The notes below the pieces were generated by a model that had not been told where the DNA came from, did no database searches, and saw nothing but the letters and a program-made list of their open reading frames with translations. Shown here in pieces: positions 20,197-28,993 of a DNA stretch of 64,000 nucleotides (within the stretch, counting starts at the first letter, position 1; every line of letters begins with the position of its first letter). This DNA is from Promethearchaeota archaeon (GTDB taxonomy: Archaea > Asgardarchaeota > Lokiarchaeia > Sigyniarchaeales > SOKP01): the NCBI GenBank assembly GCA_030606485.1, contig JAUWGH010000010.1, forward strand, positions 1 through 64,000. Direction: 5' to 3'. Both the position numbers and the translations under genes were made by a program.

Positions 20197-20508
20197 TTAA
20201 GAATTAATATCTCTTATTATTCTAGTTCTTATTATTGTATAGATACAAATGATCAGAACAACACACATAGTTATAATAACTGATAAATTAAACACAAACA
20301 TTTGAAAGTAGAATGTTCCATCATATCTATAAATATAAGGTATATATGAAATCAACATAAAAATTCCATTAATTAATATCATTGGGGTAAAAATAACTCC
20401 TATTAAAGCCAAAATAAATATAAATAACATTTGTTTTTGATTTAGAGTAAATCCAAACCATGTAGCTTTTTTGCTGGTTTTGTTCCTATCTGAATTTTTT
20501 TCAACCAT
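20197..20508 (-). CDS. small two-span membrane protein
   Basis: 103 residues with a polar basic N-terminus (MVEKNSDRNKTSKK), then two hydrophobic segments (about MLFIFILALIGVIFTPMILI and VFNLSVIITMCVVLIICIY) and a basic tail. A strong AAAGGAG lies about 9 bases before the ATG. The neighbouring broken gene at 20799-21222 has a near-identical leader (AAGGAGTTA...ATG) and a similar polar, Ser/Lys/Asn-rich start, so the two may have been a pair. No named family. Confidence 0.65.
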   Translation of the reverse strand: MVEKNSDRNKTSKKATWFGFTLNQKQMLFIFILALIGVIFTPMILINGIFMLISYIPYIYRYDGTFYFQMFVFNLSVIITMCVVLIICIYTIIRTRIIRDINS

Positions 20509-20798
20509 GCAATTAACTCCTTTCTGTAATCTTTAAATAAATTATTCTTTAAATATACTTCTTTCTATCCTTACTTTAATTATATTACTATTTAAATATT
20601 TAAATCATCGCTAGAATAATAGTAATTAATTCTTCAAATGAGATATACATCGCTGAGAATACTAACCATCCCGATAAAGATCTTCAGAGTAAATTTTTTT
20701 TTAAATATAATAGTTTAGGTGTTTCACAAAGAAAGCTCCAACACTTATGGAGTAATAATTTTTGCTAAAAATTATCTACAGTCACTCAAATTTTAATA

Positions 20799-21222
20799 CT
20801 AAATATTAAACATTCTATAAGGTACACCGAAGAAGATTTCACCCCCAATGATACTCTTAATTTTATTCCGAGTAGTAATTGTATCATAATAAATAAGTAA
20901 TTTTCCCTTTCCATCACATGGTTTATTTATTTCAACCCAAACAAATCCAGGACTTGTATTTTCAATGGATGTAATAATATCCTGATGTTCTTCAATTGTT
21001 TTTCTCACAGCCCAATACTTGGAAGTTCTTCACAGGAAGGCCCTAAATTATTAGCATAAATCATATAAGGCCCATAGAACAGAATAATAAACGACATACT
21101 TCCAAATACAATTAAATGTATTGTTAGGGTATAAAAAAGCGTTGTTTTTTTCTTCCCTTTGAAGATTTATTATTTTGAAAAAGAGGATTTAAATGTGATT
21201 TCTTTGAAGAATCTTCAGACAT
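20799..21222 (-). pseudogene. membrane-anchored protein gene broken by two single-base shifts
   Basis: An ATG at 21222, preceded by GGAAGGAG, opens MSEDSSKKSHLNPLFQ..., which stops after 32 codons. The next frame gives a membrane helix (LIVFGSMSFIILFYGPYMI) ending LGPSCEELPSIGL. The third frame (20799-21008) gives the C-terminal domain (IEEHQDIITSIENTSPGFVW ... GVPYRMFNI). Adding one base to the T7 run at 21145-21151 and one to the CCC at 21011-21013 (plus-strand letters) restores a single protein of about 140 residues with one membrane span. Either real decay or two homopolymer sequencing errors. The family is unknown. Confidence 0.6.
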
Positions 21223-21319
21223 ATAACTCCTTCCTAGGTTAAAATTTTCGAAAAAGCCATAAAATAGAAGATGGATTGAATAGTACCAATATTTAAGTAA
21301 TACAACAATAAAAATTTAC

Positions 21320-21502
21320 TCAATTATTCTTTTTTACTTTCACTTTCTCATAAATGGTAAGAAAATTCAGATGATATATAAGTGCTTTTAAGAATTCTTT
21401 CCGTTCAAGTTTAATTACTCCCAAAGTAAAGTATAATAACCCAAAATTTGGTTCTATTTTTGTTGCTTCTAGAATAGATTTTAAATTAAAAGAGAAATAC
21501 AC
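21320..21502 (-). pseudogene. fragment of a TPR-protein gene
   Basis: The 60-codon frame contains LEATKIEPNF, YFTLGVIKLERKEFLKAL and YHLNFLTIYEKVKVK. These match residues in the intact TPR protein encoded at 56733-57761 (LEATKIDPNF, YFTLGVIKIERKEFLKAL, YHLKFLTVYEKAKVK). Only about one and a half repeats remain, with no neighbouring TPR coding sequence, so this is a relic of a duplicated copy. Confidence 0.7.
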
Positions 21503-21670
21503 TTTTGGGATCGATTTAATTTGATTAATTTAATATTAAGACTTAAATAAATTAAATTATTTTCTTTTGATAAAAATAATTTGGAAATTAATATTCCTTT
21601 GTGTATTTATTTTAAATTTAATCCTATAAAAAATTGTGGTGTTTTTTGTTCTACTTTTCTATTTAATAAT

Positions 21671-22021
21671 TTAAAAATCTAAATTATGATTAAAAGTGGG
21701 AAGAGATATACTAGTTAAAAAAAATGGTGATATGAAATAAAGGAATTTCGATTTGTCGTTCATTTTTTTACCGTCTCTCGCTATCCTGCCAAGGAGATTA
21801 TGCTTATACAAATCACTAACTGAATTATCCAAGATATTTTCATTAATATTAATTCCTTTTATGAAAGACATTTCTCCATTTACATTCAATTTAAAGTCTT
21901 GGTTTATCTCCCTACTAGATGCTCGATATAACGGATTTATGTCATAAACTTCATTGAATTTTAATAAAACTTTAAGCTTAGGGGTGAGGGATAAATGCAT
22001 TCTTATTTTTTTTTCACTCAT
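21671..22021 (-). CDS. hypothetical protein, unknown family
   Basis: Starts at ATG 22021 (MSEKKIRMHLSLTPKLKVLL) and encodes about 116 residues. The central part (NGEMSFIKGININENILDN...) looks like ordinary globular protein. The final 30 residues (KFLYFISPFFLTSI...) are hydrophobic and could be a real tail or an out-of-frame extension. No motif is recognised. It lies between gene relics, so it may itself be decaying. Confidence 0.4.
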   Translation of the reverse strand: MSEKKIRMHLSLTPKLKVLLKFNEVYDINPLYRASSREINQDFKLNVNGEMSFIKGININENILDNSVSDLYKHNLLGRIARDGKKMNDKSKFLYFISPFFLTSISLPTFNHNLDF

Positions 22022-22405
22022 TTTAGACAAGATCCATTTTTTAAAAAAATTATAAAATAAAGGTATTTAAATAAAAAATATTGATCGGATACAAAATTCA
22101 GTGATGACTGACAGGTTAATTCAATTGAAAATTAGATCTCGAACAAACGATTAAGGAAATTTTAAATTAATCCAATAAAAATTTTAATAAGAAAAATAAT
22201 TTTCTATTTGTTCTGAAGATGGATTTAAATATGCCTTCCATGAAGGAGAAATATTACCCTCAATTATTTATAAATTTTAATCTTTTTATCAAGGGATTCT
22301 CTGAATTCACAGACATTTTTGTAAAGATTGATTAAATTGAATTCGCCAAAACCAGTCTCTTTATCCAAGTTAGGAAATAGAATATTTAAATAATTAATTC
22401 CCTAT
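22022..22405. other. intergenic with a possible relic
   Basis: Mostly AT-rich. At about 22203-22280 two overlapping plus frames are protein-like (SICSEDGFKYAFHEGEILP and MDLNMPSMKEKYYPQ), suggesting a frameshifted gene relic too short to assign. No promoter or RNA structure is evident. Confidence 0.3.
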
Positions 22406-23179
22406 ATGATCCATAGCATGTTCCAAATCTTTATTTTGGACGTTCAATTGGAGTTCTTATCGTTTCTTATATTCATTGCATTATTAACCGGAGAATTTTT
22501 AATTCTTTTTATATATTATGTTAAAGGAGGATTTCAAAAAGAAAATACAAAATCTGGCCTAAATTTTTTAATTTTGATTTTTTATTTTATTTATTTTGGT
22601 CTAAGTTTCATAAATCTATTTATTTTTATAATATCATTTAGTATTACCTTTTATTGGACCTCTTATATCTATGTAAAATCCGAATTTTCAAATAAAAATG
22701 ATGGTTTATTGCAAATTAATTATTATTGGTCTTTGGTTTTCTTTTATATGCTTTATCTTTATTTTAAAATTTTTAATTCTAATACTCCTAATGAACTTAT
22801 ATTCTCTTCAATTATTCAAATGATGTTTGTACTAACGGGCTATTATCTGTTTAATCGTTATTTATTTAATAAAAAAAAAGCAGTTTCTTTTAGAAACAAA
22901 GCTCGTGAAGAATTAGGCAAAAAAAAATATGAAGAGGCATTAAATTTCCTTAAAGAAGCAGTTCAGGCTTCAAATAATATAATCGGCATAACAAAACTAG
23001 AGACTCAACTGGAGATAGAATTTAAAAATATGGAAACTACTATTAAAGAAGGTAATTTTAAAAATCTTGAAAACATATTACCTGAAATTATTAATCAGAA
23101 GACTCAAATTTTAGCATATTTTATTATTTGTTCTATCTTAACATTTTTAATAAGTTTTTTTCTAATTTTCATTTTTTAA
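22406..23179 (+). CDS. membrane protein with a helical repeat domain
   Basis: 257 residues. Four or five N-terminal membrane spans are followed by a cytosolic helical segment (FRNKAREELGKKKYEEALNF ... EAVQASNN) that resembles one TPR-like helix pair. A second amphipathic region (ENILPEIINQ) and a last membrane span (AYFIICSILTFLISFFLIFI) close the protein. The start is the ATG at 22406; an in-frame ATG follows at 22418. The gene stands alone and its function is unknown. Confidence 0.6.
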   Translation: MIHSMFQIFILDVQLEFLSFLIFIALLTGEFLILFIYYVKGGFQKENTKSGLNFLILIFYFIYFGLSFINLFIFIISFSITFYWTSYIYVKSEFSNKNDGLLQINYYWSLVFFYMLYLYFKIFNSNTPNELIFSSIIQMMFVLTGYYLFNRYLFNKKKAVSFRNKAREELGKKKYEEALNFLKEAVQASNNIIGITKLETQLEIEFKNMETTIKEGNFKNLENILPEIINQKTQILAYFIICSILTFLISFFLIFIF

Positions 23180-23479
23180 CTATATTTAACTATATTAAAC
23201 CCCATCATTGGATTTTGTAACCACCCCAAAGTTTATATAAACAATACATCTTCACGTTTAAGCAATAAAATAAATTTATCTATCCATTAGAAGTAAAATA
23301 TAAACTAGGAATAGTAGCACTGTTTTTTAAGATATCCAATAAAATACTTGAAAAGAGATAAATCTTGGATTATAATTTTTTATTAAAAAATGATATACGG
23401 AGTTAATTTATTCCAATATATAATAAATAATTCATTATAATGAAAATCAGAAAAACAATACGGCTTAAATAATTGAAAT
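23180..23479. other. intergenic, nothing recognised
   Basis: Convergent 3' ends lie on both sides. The sequence is AT-rich, with no frame, repeat or hairpin that I can support. Confidence 0.5.
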
Positions 23480-24286
23480 TTAAATTTCCTTTTCTTTTTT
23501 AAAAAGAAACGCAATAACAATTCCAATTGCCGGGATTAAGAATAGCAAAACTATAAAACCAATCATGTTTAAAAGAGGATCAATCAATGCTGGCTCATAA
23601 ATTATCACACCAGCAGCGTAAAAGATTAAGGCTGTAGCTATAAGTAAAGGTAAAACCATCAATTTAAAAATAACTTCAAATAAAAAGAAGCTACCAGCAT
23701 AAGTAAGAAATCCATCCTTATTTTTTATGCCATGAATTATTAAAAAAATTGCTGAGACTAAATATGGTATGCCCCAGACGAGATAATATATGGTAAATAG
23801 TATAGCTATAATATTTACGCTAATTCCTCCAAAAACAAATAAAAATGTAAATAATTCACCATTCCAGAAAATGGTGGTTAATATGTTGCTAAAAGTCCAT
23901 AAAATTCCTACAATTATCAGGTAATTTCTAAAATGTTCTCGATTTTCCTTTCCAAAAATTATAAAAAAAATTCCATAAGTCATAATGGCGGGTATACCAA
24001 ATAATAATGATCGAAAAATCTGATAACTTAGAAAAAATTGATATTCTACTGCATAATTAAAATTTATATCAGTCATAGAGATATTAGGGATTAAATATTT
24101 TATAATCTCGCAACAAATATTAATTTTTCCTGCTAATATTAATAATTTGGAGAATCGCACTTCATCTGATTGGTTCATGCCAGATTTAATTATAAATAAA
24201 TTAATTATAATTAATATAAATGTAGGTAAAGTATTTTGAAATGATAAAATGTTAATAAAATTAAATGTAATAGTTATTTTTTCCAC
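23480..24286 (-). CDS. polytopic membrane protein, about 7 spans
   Basis: 268 residues with hydrophobic spans such as LPTFILIIINLFIIKSG, ILFTIYYLVWGIPYLVSAIF and MIGFIVLLFLIPAIGIVIA, joined by short polar loops, and a Lys/Glu C-terminus (FLFKKEKEI) that is probably cytosolic. ATG start; no strong ribosome-binding site. No family motif, neighbour or fusion gives a function. Confidence 0.65.
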   Translation of the reverse strand: MEKITITFNFINILSFQNTLPTFILIIINLFIIKSGMNQSDEVRFSKLLILAGKINICCEIIKYLIPNISMTDINFNYAVEYQFFLSYQIFRSLLFGIPAIMTYGIFFIIFGKENREHFRNYLIIVGILWTFSNILTTIFWNGELFTFLFVFGGISVNIIAILFTIYYLVWGIPYLVSAIFLIIHGIKNKDGFLTYAGSFFLFEVIFKLMVLPLLIATALIFYAAGVIIYEPALIDPLLNMIGFIVLLFLIPAIGIVIAFLFKKEKEI

Positions 24287-24473
24287 CCAAAACTATATTT
24301 ATAATCTTATTTTTCTCTTCTTAAAAAAGTAAAAATTATATATAAAATTTTTTGTTAGATGTTTTTTTGTTAGATTTAGCTACAAGATAAAAATGATTCA
24401 AATTAAAATTTTCTTTCAGGCTTACTGGAAAAATATTTTAAGTGAAAAAAATGAATGAAATTAAAAAAGGATT

Positions 24474-24947
24474 TTGAATGAAAAGGAAAATAATGTGAAA
24501 GAAAGGAATAAGAAAGAAAACCATAAGAGTTTTTGGAAAAACTATAAGAAAAACTGGATATGGGTTAGTATTGGATTTTGTATATGCAATACATTCATGC
24601 TATGGCTGTTATTTTTTCTTATGATTATTGATTTGATACTAGCGCTCTTTTTTACAGTTTTATTTCCTTTAATGATAATTTTAGTTTATTATGGTAGAAA
24701 ATCAATACACCAAAGGACTATATCTAAAATTATGTTGATAGGATGTGGTGGATTTGGTTTCGGTGTTATTATATGGTTTATTACCGGCTATTTACTTATT
24801 ACTGCTCCTTGGGCACCCTTACAAGCTTTACCTCCAGTGCTAAGAGGTAGAATTTTACTCCTACTTCTACTACCTTTATATGGAATTGCAGCCTATATCA
24901 TGTATAGAATAGGCAAAAAGAGAGAATGGATTCCTTATAATTACTAA
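24474..24947 (+). CDS. small membrane protein, paralogue of 39262-39798
   Basis: Two spans near the start (CICNTFMLWLLFFLMIIDL and LFFTVLFPLMIILVYYGR), then two more separated by the conserved APWAPLQ. The C-terminus MYRIGKKREW matches the protein at 39262-39798 almost exactly, and so does the N-terminal FWKNYKKNWIWV (FWKEFKQNWLWV there). The frame opens at TTG 24474, but an ATG at 24450 with AAGTGA upstream reads MNEIKKGF and would join the frame if the T4 run at 24473 had one more T. The true start is therefore probably 24450 with a one-base shift. The other copy lies next to the halocin-like genes; function unknown. Confidence 0.65.
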   Translation: MNEKENNVKERNKKENHKSFWKNYKKNWIWVSIGFCICNTFMLWLLFFLMIIDLILALFFTVLFPLMIILVYYGRKSIHQRTISKIMLIGCGGFGFGVIIWFITGYLLITAPWAPLQALPPVLRGRILLLLLLPLYGIAAYIMYRIGKKREWIPYNY

Positions 24948-25035
24948 TTTAAAATATTTAAATATTTTTTTTTTTTAATATTTGTTATTAACTTTATACA
25001 TACAAAATTTTCTTTAATTCGCCCCGATAGTGTTT

Positions 25036-25998
25036 TCAAAATTCTTGCTTTGCTCTTTCTTTAAACCATTCCATAAATTTAGTGAATCTATTTTCATCTA
25101 TAATATCTTTTACTTTATATAAATGAAGATAACCATATCTGGAAAAATATATACCTAATTTTTTTATTTCGTTTTGTGATGGCATATCAGCAATTCCTCC
25201 AATTCTATATAGAGTATAATAACCAATTAATTGATTGAAATAATCTCTGTGCATTTGAAGTTTTTTTGTAGTTTTTATATCAATTAATTTATCATCAATA
25301 ACTAAATCTGCATCAGCCCCTCCAACTAGTTTTGAAGCTTTACCAAATGTCGGATTTAGCAAACATATTTCATTTGCTTTGAAAAAATCTGGATTAACTA
25401 GAGAAATAAGATTATTTAGATCCTCAATATCTTTACCATCAATATTATAACTTTTTGTTATATGACTCACCCTATAAATAGGATCTAATTTAGCAAGCAA
25501 TAATGTAGATTTTATCAGATTGTCATTTATTTGACCGTTTTTAAGAAATAAAAAATAATTTTTCTTGGCGTTTGAGATTATTTTTATTGCTTTTTGATAA
25601 TGTTTTTTGATGATTTTTATTTTTTGTTTATGATTTTTTATTGCATAACGCTTTTCTATTAATTTAAGCATTTTAAACAATTTTTCTACAACTAATTCTT
25701 TATTAACAAAAGTAAGATTTTTTAATGGTTTTCGCTTCTCTAACAATTCATTTACTTCAAGTACTAGTTCAAGCAATTTAAGTGAGCCTTCGGCAACCCA
25801 TTGCTTAGTAATAGCTTTTGTATTTAAATATTTTATATAAAATCGTAAAAGATAATCAAAAGATGTTCCAACCAATCCGTAATCTTGAGTTAAGGGGGGA
25901 CATAATATCTCTTTTTTTATATCAAATCTTGGTTTAGGATATTCTTCTCGAAATTTTTCTCTTACATCTTTTTTATTCAAAAATGAAGTTAAACTCAT
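25036..25998 (-). CDS. RecB/Cas4-like PD-(D/E)XK nuclease
   Basis: The C-terminal third carries a PD-(D/E)XK core: GGADADLVIDDKLIDIKTTK provides Asp231 and the Asp240-x-Lys242 pair, followed by QLIGY (Gln256-x3-Tyr260), the QxxxY motif of RecB and Cas4 family nucleases. The N-terminal 200 residues are mostly helical and Lys-rich, with no helicase motif and no Cas4-type Cys cluster visible. It is the last gene of a minus-strand row of four small genes, with an AbrB-like regulator divergent at the far end, as in defence islands or integrated elements. No cas genes are present. A structured RNA candidate lies in its upstream spacer. Confidence 0.7.
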   Translation of the reverse strand: MSLTSFLNKKDVREKFREEYPKPRFDIKKEILCPPLTQDYGLVGTSFDYLLRFYIKYLNTKAITKQWVAEGSLKLLELVLEVNELLEKRKPLKNLTFVNKELVVEKLFKMLKLIEKRYAIKNHKQKIKIIKKHYQKAIKIISNAKKNYFLFLKNGQINDNLIKSTLLLAKLDPIYRVSHITKSYNIDGKDIEDLNNLISLVNPDFFKANEICLLNPTFGKASKLVGGADADLVIDDKLIDIKTTKKLQMHRDYFNQLIGYYTLYRIGGIADMPSQNEIKKLGIYFSRYGYLHLYKVKDIIDENRFTKFMEWFKERAKQEF

Positions 25999-26036
25999 AA
26001 TTAAATCATCATCTCTTTTTATTATTTTTAAAGGTG

Positions 26037-26136
26037 GGACTCCTGCTACATAGAGGGGTATAGAGGGGGAGGGCGAAATGGTGTAGATTTAATTCCACAT
26101 CAACCAAAAGACAAAAATCCAGAGTAGCAGGAATCC
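26037..26136 (+). ncRNA. structured RNA candidate, copy 1
   Basis: Arms GGACTCCTGCTAC (26037-26049) and GTAGCAGGAATCC (26124-26136) pair over 13 bp with one mismatch. The enclosed core GGGGGAGGGCGAAA ... GTGTAGAT ... CAACCAAAAGACAAAAATCC is nearly identical to that at 55750-55812, while the closing arms are entirely different there yet still pair. A T-rich run directly follows the 3' arm on the plus strand, which suggests that orientation. The element lies between two minus-strand genes. Confidence 0.5.
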
Positions 26137-26146
26137 TTTTTTAATT

Positions 26147-26365
26147 TTATTTTTTGTTTTGAATTTCCTCTAATTTGTCTATTTTATATTTCATTTCCAT
26201 TAAAAAATTATTAATTTCGCTTAATTCCTTATCGGAAAGATATTTTATTGCATTTTCAAATTCTGGATATATTTTTCCAGATAATTTCCTCATAGTTGGA
26301 ATTATGTTGTAAATTCTAAAACTTAGATTAATTTGTTTATTATCTTTTGAATTATTTTCATTCAT
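26147..26365 (-). CDS. small helical protein in nuclease island
   Basis: 72 residues, polar and largely helical (FENAIKYLSDKELSEINNFL), with no membrane span. It sits between the nuclease gene and another small gene on the same strand, separated from the next start by about 20 bp, so cotranscription is likely. No family recognised. Confidence 0.55.
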   Translation of the reverse strand: MNENNSKDNKQINLSFRIYNIIPTMRKLSGKIYPEFENAIKYLSDKELSEINNFLMEMKYKIDKLEEIQNKK

Positions 26366-26388
26366 TTAACTTCAGAATTTTCCCTTTC

Positions 26389-26634
26389 TTATTCATTCAA
26401 TACATTTTCGCAGATTTCTAAGGCTCTTTTGAAATTTATATCACTCTCATCAATTGAATTAAAATCAATCTCACCGTAGTTAATATATTTACCTTTGATT
26501 TTATCTAAAATCTGAAAATAGATTTTATGCTTGTATTGTATTATTTCTCCCTCAATTCTTTCAATTGTTTTTATGTTTAATTCTTTAAAATCCGTAATAA
26601 TGTAAAAAAACACATTTTTTCTTTTATTTTTCAT
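26389..26634 (-). CDS. small protein in nuclease island
   Basis: 81 residues beginning MKNKRKNVFFYIITDF, with alternating strands and an acidic helix near the end (DINFKRALEICENVLNE). GGAAGAT lies just upstream of the ATG. It is second in a row of three small minus-strand genes upstream of the nuclease. No motif gives a function. Confidence 0.55.
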   Translation of the reverse strand: MKNKRKNVFFYIITDFKELNIKTIERIEGEIIQYKHKIYFQILDKIKGKYINYGEIDFNSIDESDINFKRALEICENVLNE

Positions 26635-26674
26635 AAAATCTTCCTTATTTTAATTCCTAATAAAAAAAGATATA

Positions 26675-26989
26675 TTAAATTAATGATTCTACAAATTCTA
26701 ATAAAATCTTACTTGTTTTATGTTCTTCCCCTGATAGAATAGAAGAATCTAATAAATTTGTTAAAGCTTTTCTTATTATTTTAAATTCTTTATCGTCAAA
26801 TAATAGATTTCTCCTATCATAGACAATATAATTTTTAGTTATATCCGATTGAATGTCATTTATTTGTATTTTGATATTATTTTTAATAATTTTCGATTGA
26901 ATATCATTTACTTGGTTTTTTAATGCAATAAACATTTTATCTATTTTTTCACTTAATATTAAGCAAAAATGGCTCATTGATTCGGGCAT
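26675..26989 (-). CDS. small helical protein in nuclease island
   Basis: 104 residues, mostly helical, with an internal near-duplication around VNDIQSKIIKNN and INDIQSDITKNY. First gene of the minus-strand row and divergent from the AbrB-like gene, whose ATG lies about 120 bp away, so the two promoters share this spacer. Function unknown. Confidence 0.55.
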   Translation of the reverse strand: MPESMSHFCLILSEKIDKMFIALKNQVNDIQSKIIKNNIKIQINDIQSDITKNYIVYDRRNLLFDDKEFKIIRKALTNLLDSSILSGEEHKTSKILLEFVESLI

Positions 26990-27106
26990 ATTTTTACACT
27001 TTTATTTTCTGTTATAACAATTATTATAATATTTATTATATCATTATCGAATCTTTTTAAAAAGGATGATGGTTTTTTTTATTTAATTAAAGGCGAAATT
27101 TAAAAA

Positions 27107-27280
27107 ATGAATGGAAAAACAACTAAATATTATAAATATAAACATTCTGGCTCTGGAACGATAACTATACCTATTTCTATCGCTGAAGCTTTAAATTGGA
27201 AACATAAAGATGATGTTAATCTTGTTATTAAAAACATAGATGGTAAAATAGGATTATTTATGTATAAAAAAGAAAAATAG
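27107..27280 (+). CDS. AbrB/SpoVT-type DNA-binding protein
   Basis: A 57-residue protein with the swapped-hairpin signature: SGSGTITIPISIAEALNWK, a polar turn, then VNLVIKNIDGKIGLFMY. Members of this family bind DNA as dimers and often act as antitoxins or local regulators. A purine-rich AAAGGCGAAA lies about 10 bases before the ATG. It is divergent from the small-gene/nuclease row, so control of that row is a reasonable inference. Confidence 0.75.
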   Translation: MNGKTTKYYKYKHSGSGTITIPISIAEALNWKHKDDVNLVIKNIDGKIGLFMYKKEK

Positions 27281-27313
27281 AATATAAAAAGAAAATTAAA
27301 GAAGAGAGAATAA

Positions 27314-27445
27314 TTGAATAAAAAGGATAAGGTGGCTGAAAAACCTAAAAAAAAAAATTTTTAGAAGAAGTTGCAGATAACAACAAAAGAAATTCTGGAG
27401 CTTAGAAAGGTTAGACAAGAATGGGATAAGAGAAGATTGGAATGA
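27314..27445 (+). pseudogene. small charged ORF split by an in-frame TAG
   Basis: From TTG 27314 the frame reads LNKKDKVAEKPKKKNF, meets TAG at 27362-27364, then continues KKLQITTKEILELRKVRQ ... WDKRRLE to TGA at 27445. The second half looks like a real basic helix. It follows the AbrB-like gene by 33 bp and could be its toxin-type or partner gene, now broken. Stop readthrough has no support here. Confidence 0.35.
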
Positions 27446-27457
27446 ATTCCAATTAAA

Positions 27458-28993
27458 TTATTCCTTAGGAGTAAAAATTAAATTATATTCACATATTCGA
27501 CCCCCATGTCGAAGGATACACTTTTTTAATTCTATTTGGTAATCATATTTTGGGTCAAATTTTTTTAGAAATGCAATTGTATAAGGAATACAGATAATTT
27601 CTATAAATTTTGAACCTCTTGAGGGATTAGACTCACCGCCAATCGGACAAAATTCGGAAGAATGTTTAACTCTTACATTATATTCATGTTCGTTCACTTT
27701 TTCTATTTTTGGTTCTGCCCCTAATACTTTATACATCTTCATTAAAGCGGCTTCTAAATTTGTTATGCCCCGACTTTTATATACTTTCGCTAAATTCCCT
27801 CCCAATAGGGTGGATATACTCCGAGGTAAATTTTCTCCACCAAAACTTATCATCTCATCTATATATGCATGAAAGAATTTTGAAGGAGTTTTTATTTCCG
27901 TTATTCCCTTTATAAATTCTTCCGTCAATCGATATGCTTCATCATCAGAATATTGTACTGGAGGATGTTTTGTAAAATATGCAGAAGGATAATATAAAAC
28001 ACCACCCTCATTTCTATCAAGTGCTAATTTACAACACCTTATTGCATCTATTACAATTCCTGCAGAATTCGGGGAATCTTCTACCGAAAGGCGTAATTCG
28101 AGGTTTATAGGAATGTCTCCAAAAATCCTACCTTCCATTCGAATGAAACAAATTTTATTATCTTTTTGCCAAGCTACCCAATCACTTGGGCCAATATGTA
28201 TATTTTCATCTTTCAATCGAATTGCCGTTTGTGATTGGACAGCTTCAGTTTTAGATATTTTTTTAGAAATTAGACGATTTCTATCTAGCATATTAAGAAA
28301 ATCAGTATTGCCTCCTGTATTAAGCTGATATGTACGCGTAAGCTTTACTCCTCTTTTCTTAAAAAGATTAGTTAAAATTCGGTGCACAATAGTAGCTCCA
28401 AATTGAGATTTTATATCATCTCCGATAATTGGAATTCCCTTTTTTTCAAATTGACTACTCCACTCAGGATTACTGGCAATAAAAACAGGGATACAATTTA
28501 TAAAGCCCACTTTTGCTTCTAAAGCACATTCAGCGTAAAATTTGGCGACTTTTTCAGAACCAACTGGGAGATAATTTATGAGCATATCCGTATTAGATTC
28601 TTTAAGTTCTTGAATTATTTCTTCCTTGCTTGATTCTTTTTGATTTGATAAAACAAATCTATATTTTTCATCATAATTATTCATATGATCTGCAAAACTA
28701 TCTAAAACTTTTCCCATTTTAACGATAACACCAGTTTTTGGAATATTATTGCAAAATATTCTAGTACAATTAGGTGGTTGAAAAATAGCCTTTGTTACAT
28801 CCTTTCCAACTTTCCTATAATCTATATCAAATGCAGCAACTACTTCAATATCACCTGGTTTATACCCGCCAATATCCCAATGCATTAATCCAATACAATT
28901 ATCATCATTTTTATTTTTATAATATTCAATACCTTGGATTAATGAACAAGCACAATTACCAATCCCAGCAATAGCAATTTTAATTTTCCGTAT
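27458..28993 (-). CDS. myo-inositol-1-phosphate synthase, apparent AUA start
   Basis: Converts glucose-6-phosphate to inositol-1-phosphate with NAD, the first step towards archaeal inositol phospholipids. Family signatures are GIGNCACSLIQG (Rossmann glycine loop), GLMHWDIGGYKPGDI, NTGGNTDFLNM and SVEDSPNSAGIVIDAIRCCK. The first ATG (28885) would delete the glycine loop. The frame is open upstream to an in-frame TAA just before ATA 28991-28993, which is preceded by GGAAGTGA at good spacing. No ATG, GTG or TTG lies between, so ATA appears to serve as the start, or it is an ATG with a base error. I annotate from ATA, giving about 511 residues. An Ldh2-type dehydrogenase gene lies just upstream on the same strand. 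Confidence 0.88.
   Translation of the reverse strand: MRKIKIAIAGIGNCACSLIQGIEYYKNKNDDNCIGLMHWDIGGYKPGDIEVVAAFDIDYRKVGKDVTKAIFQPPNCTRIFCNNIPKTGVIVKMGKVLDSFADHMNNYDEKYRFVLSNQKESSKEEIIQELKESNTDMLINYLPVGSEKVAKFYAECALEAKVGFINCIPVFIASNPEWSSQFEKKGIPIIGDDIKSQFGATIVHRILTNLFKKRGVKLTRTYQLNTGGNTDFLNMLDRNRLISKKISKTEAVQSQTAIRLKDENIHIGPSDWVAWQKDNKICFIRMEGRIFGDIPINLELRLSVEDSPNSAGIVIDAIRCCKLALDRNEGGVLYYPSAYFTKHPPVQYSDDEAYRLTEEFIKGITEIKTPSKFFHAYIDEMISFGGENLPRSISTLLGGNLAKVYKSRGITNLEAALMKMYKVLGAEPKIEKVNEHEYNVRVKHSSEFCPIGGESNPSRGSKFIEIICIPYTIAFLKKFDPKYDYQIELKKCILRHGGRICEYNLIFTPKE

Noticed and set aside
26037-26136. CRISPR repeat or riboswitch
   Set aside because: No spacer-repeat periodicity; copy 2 lies between convergent genes, so a leader riboswitch does not fit, and the core matches no riboswitch I know.
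27362-27364. In-frame TAG as possible pyrrolysine codon
   Set aside because: The frame lies in a short charged ORF without a methyltransferase context; a nonsense mutation is simpler.
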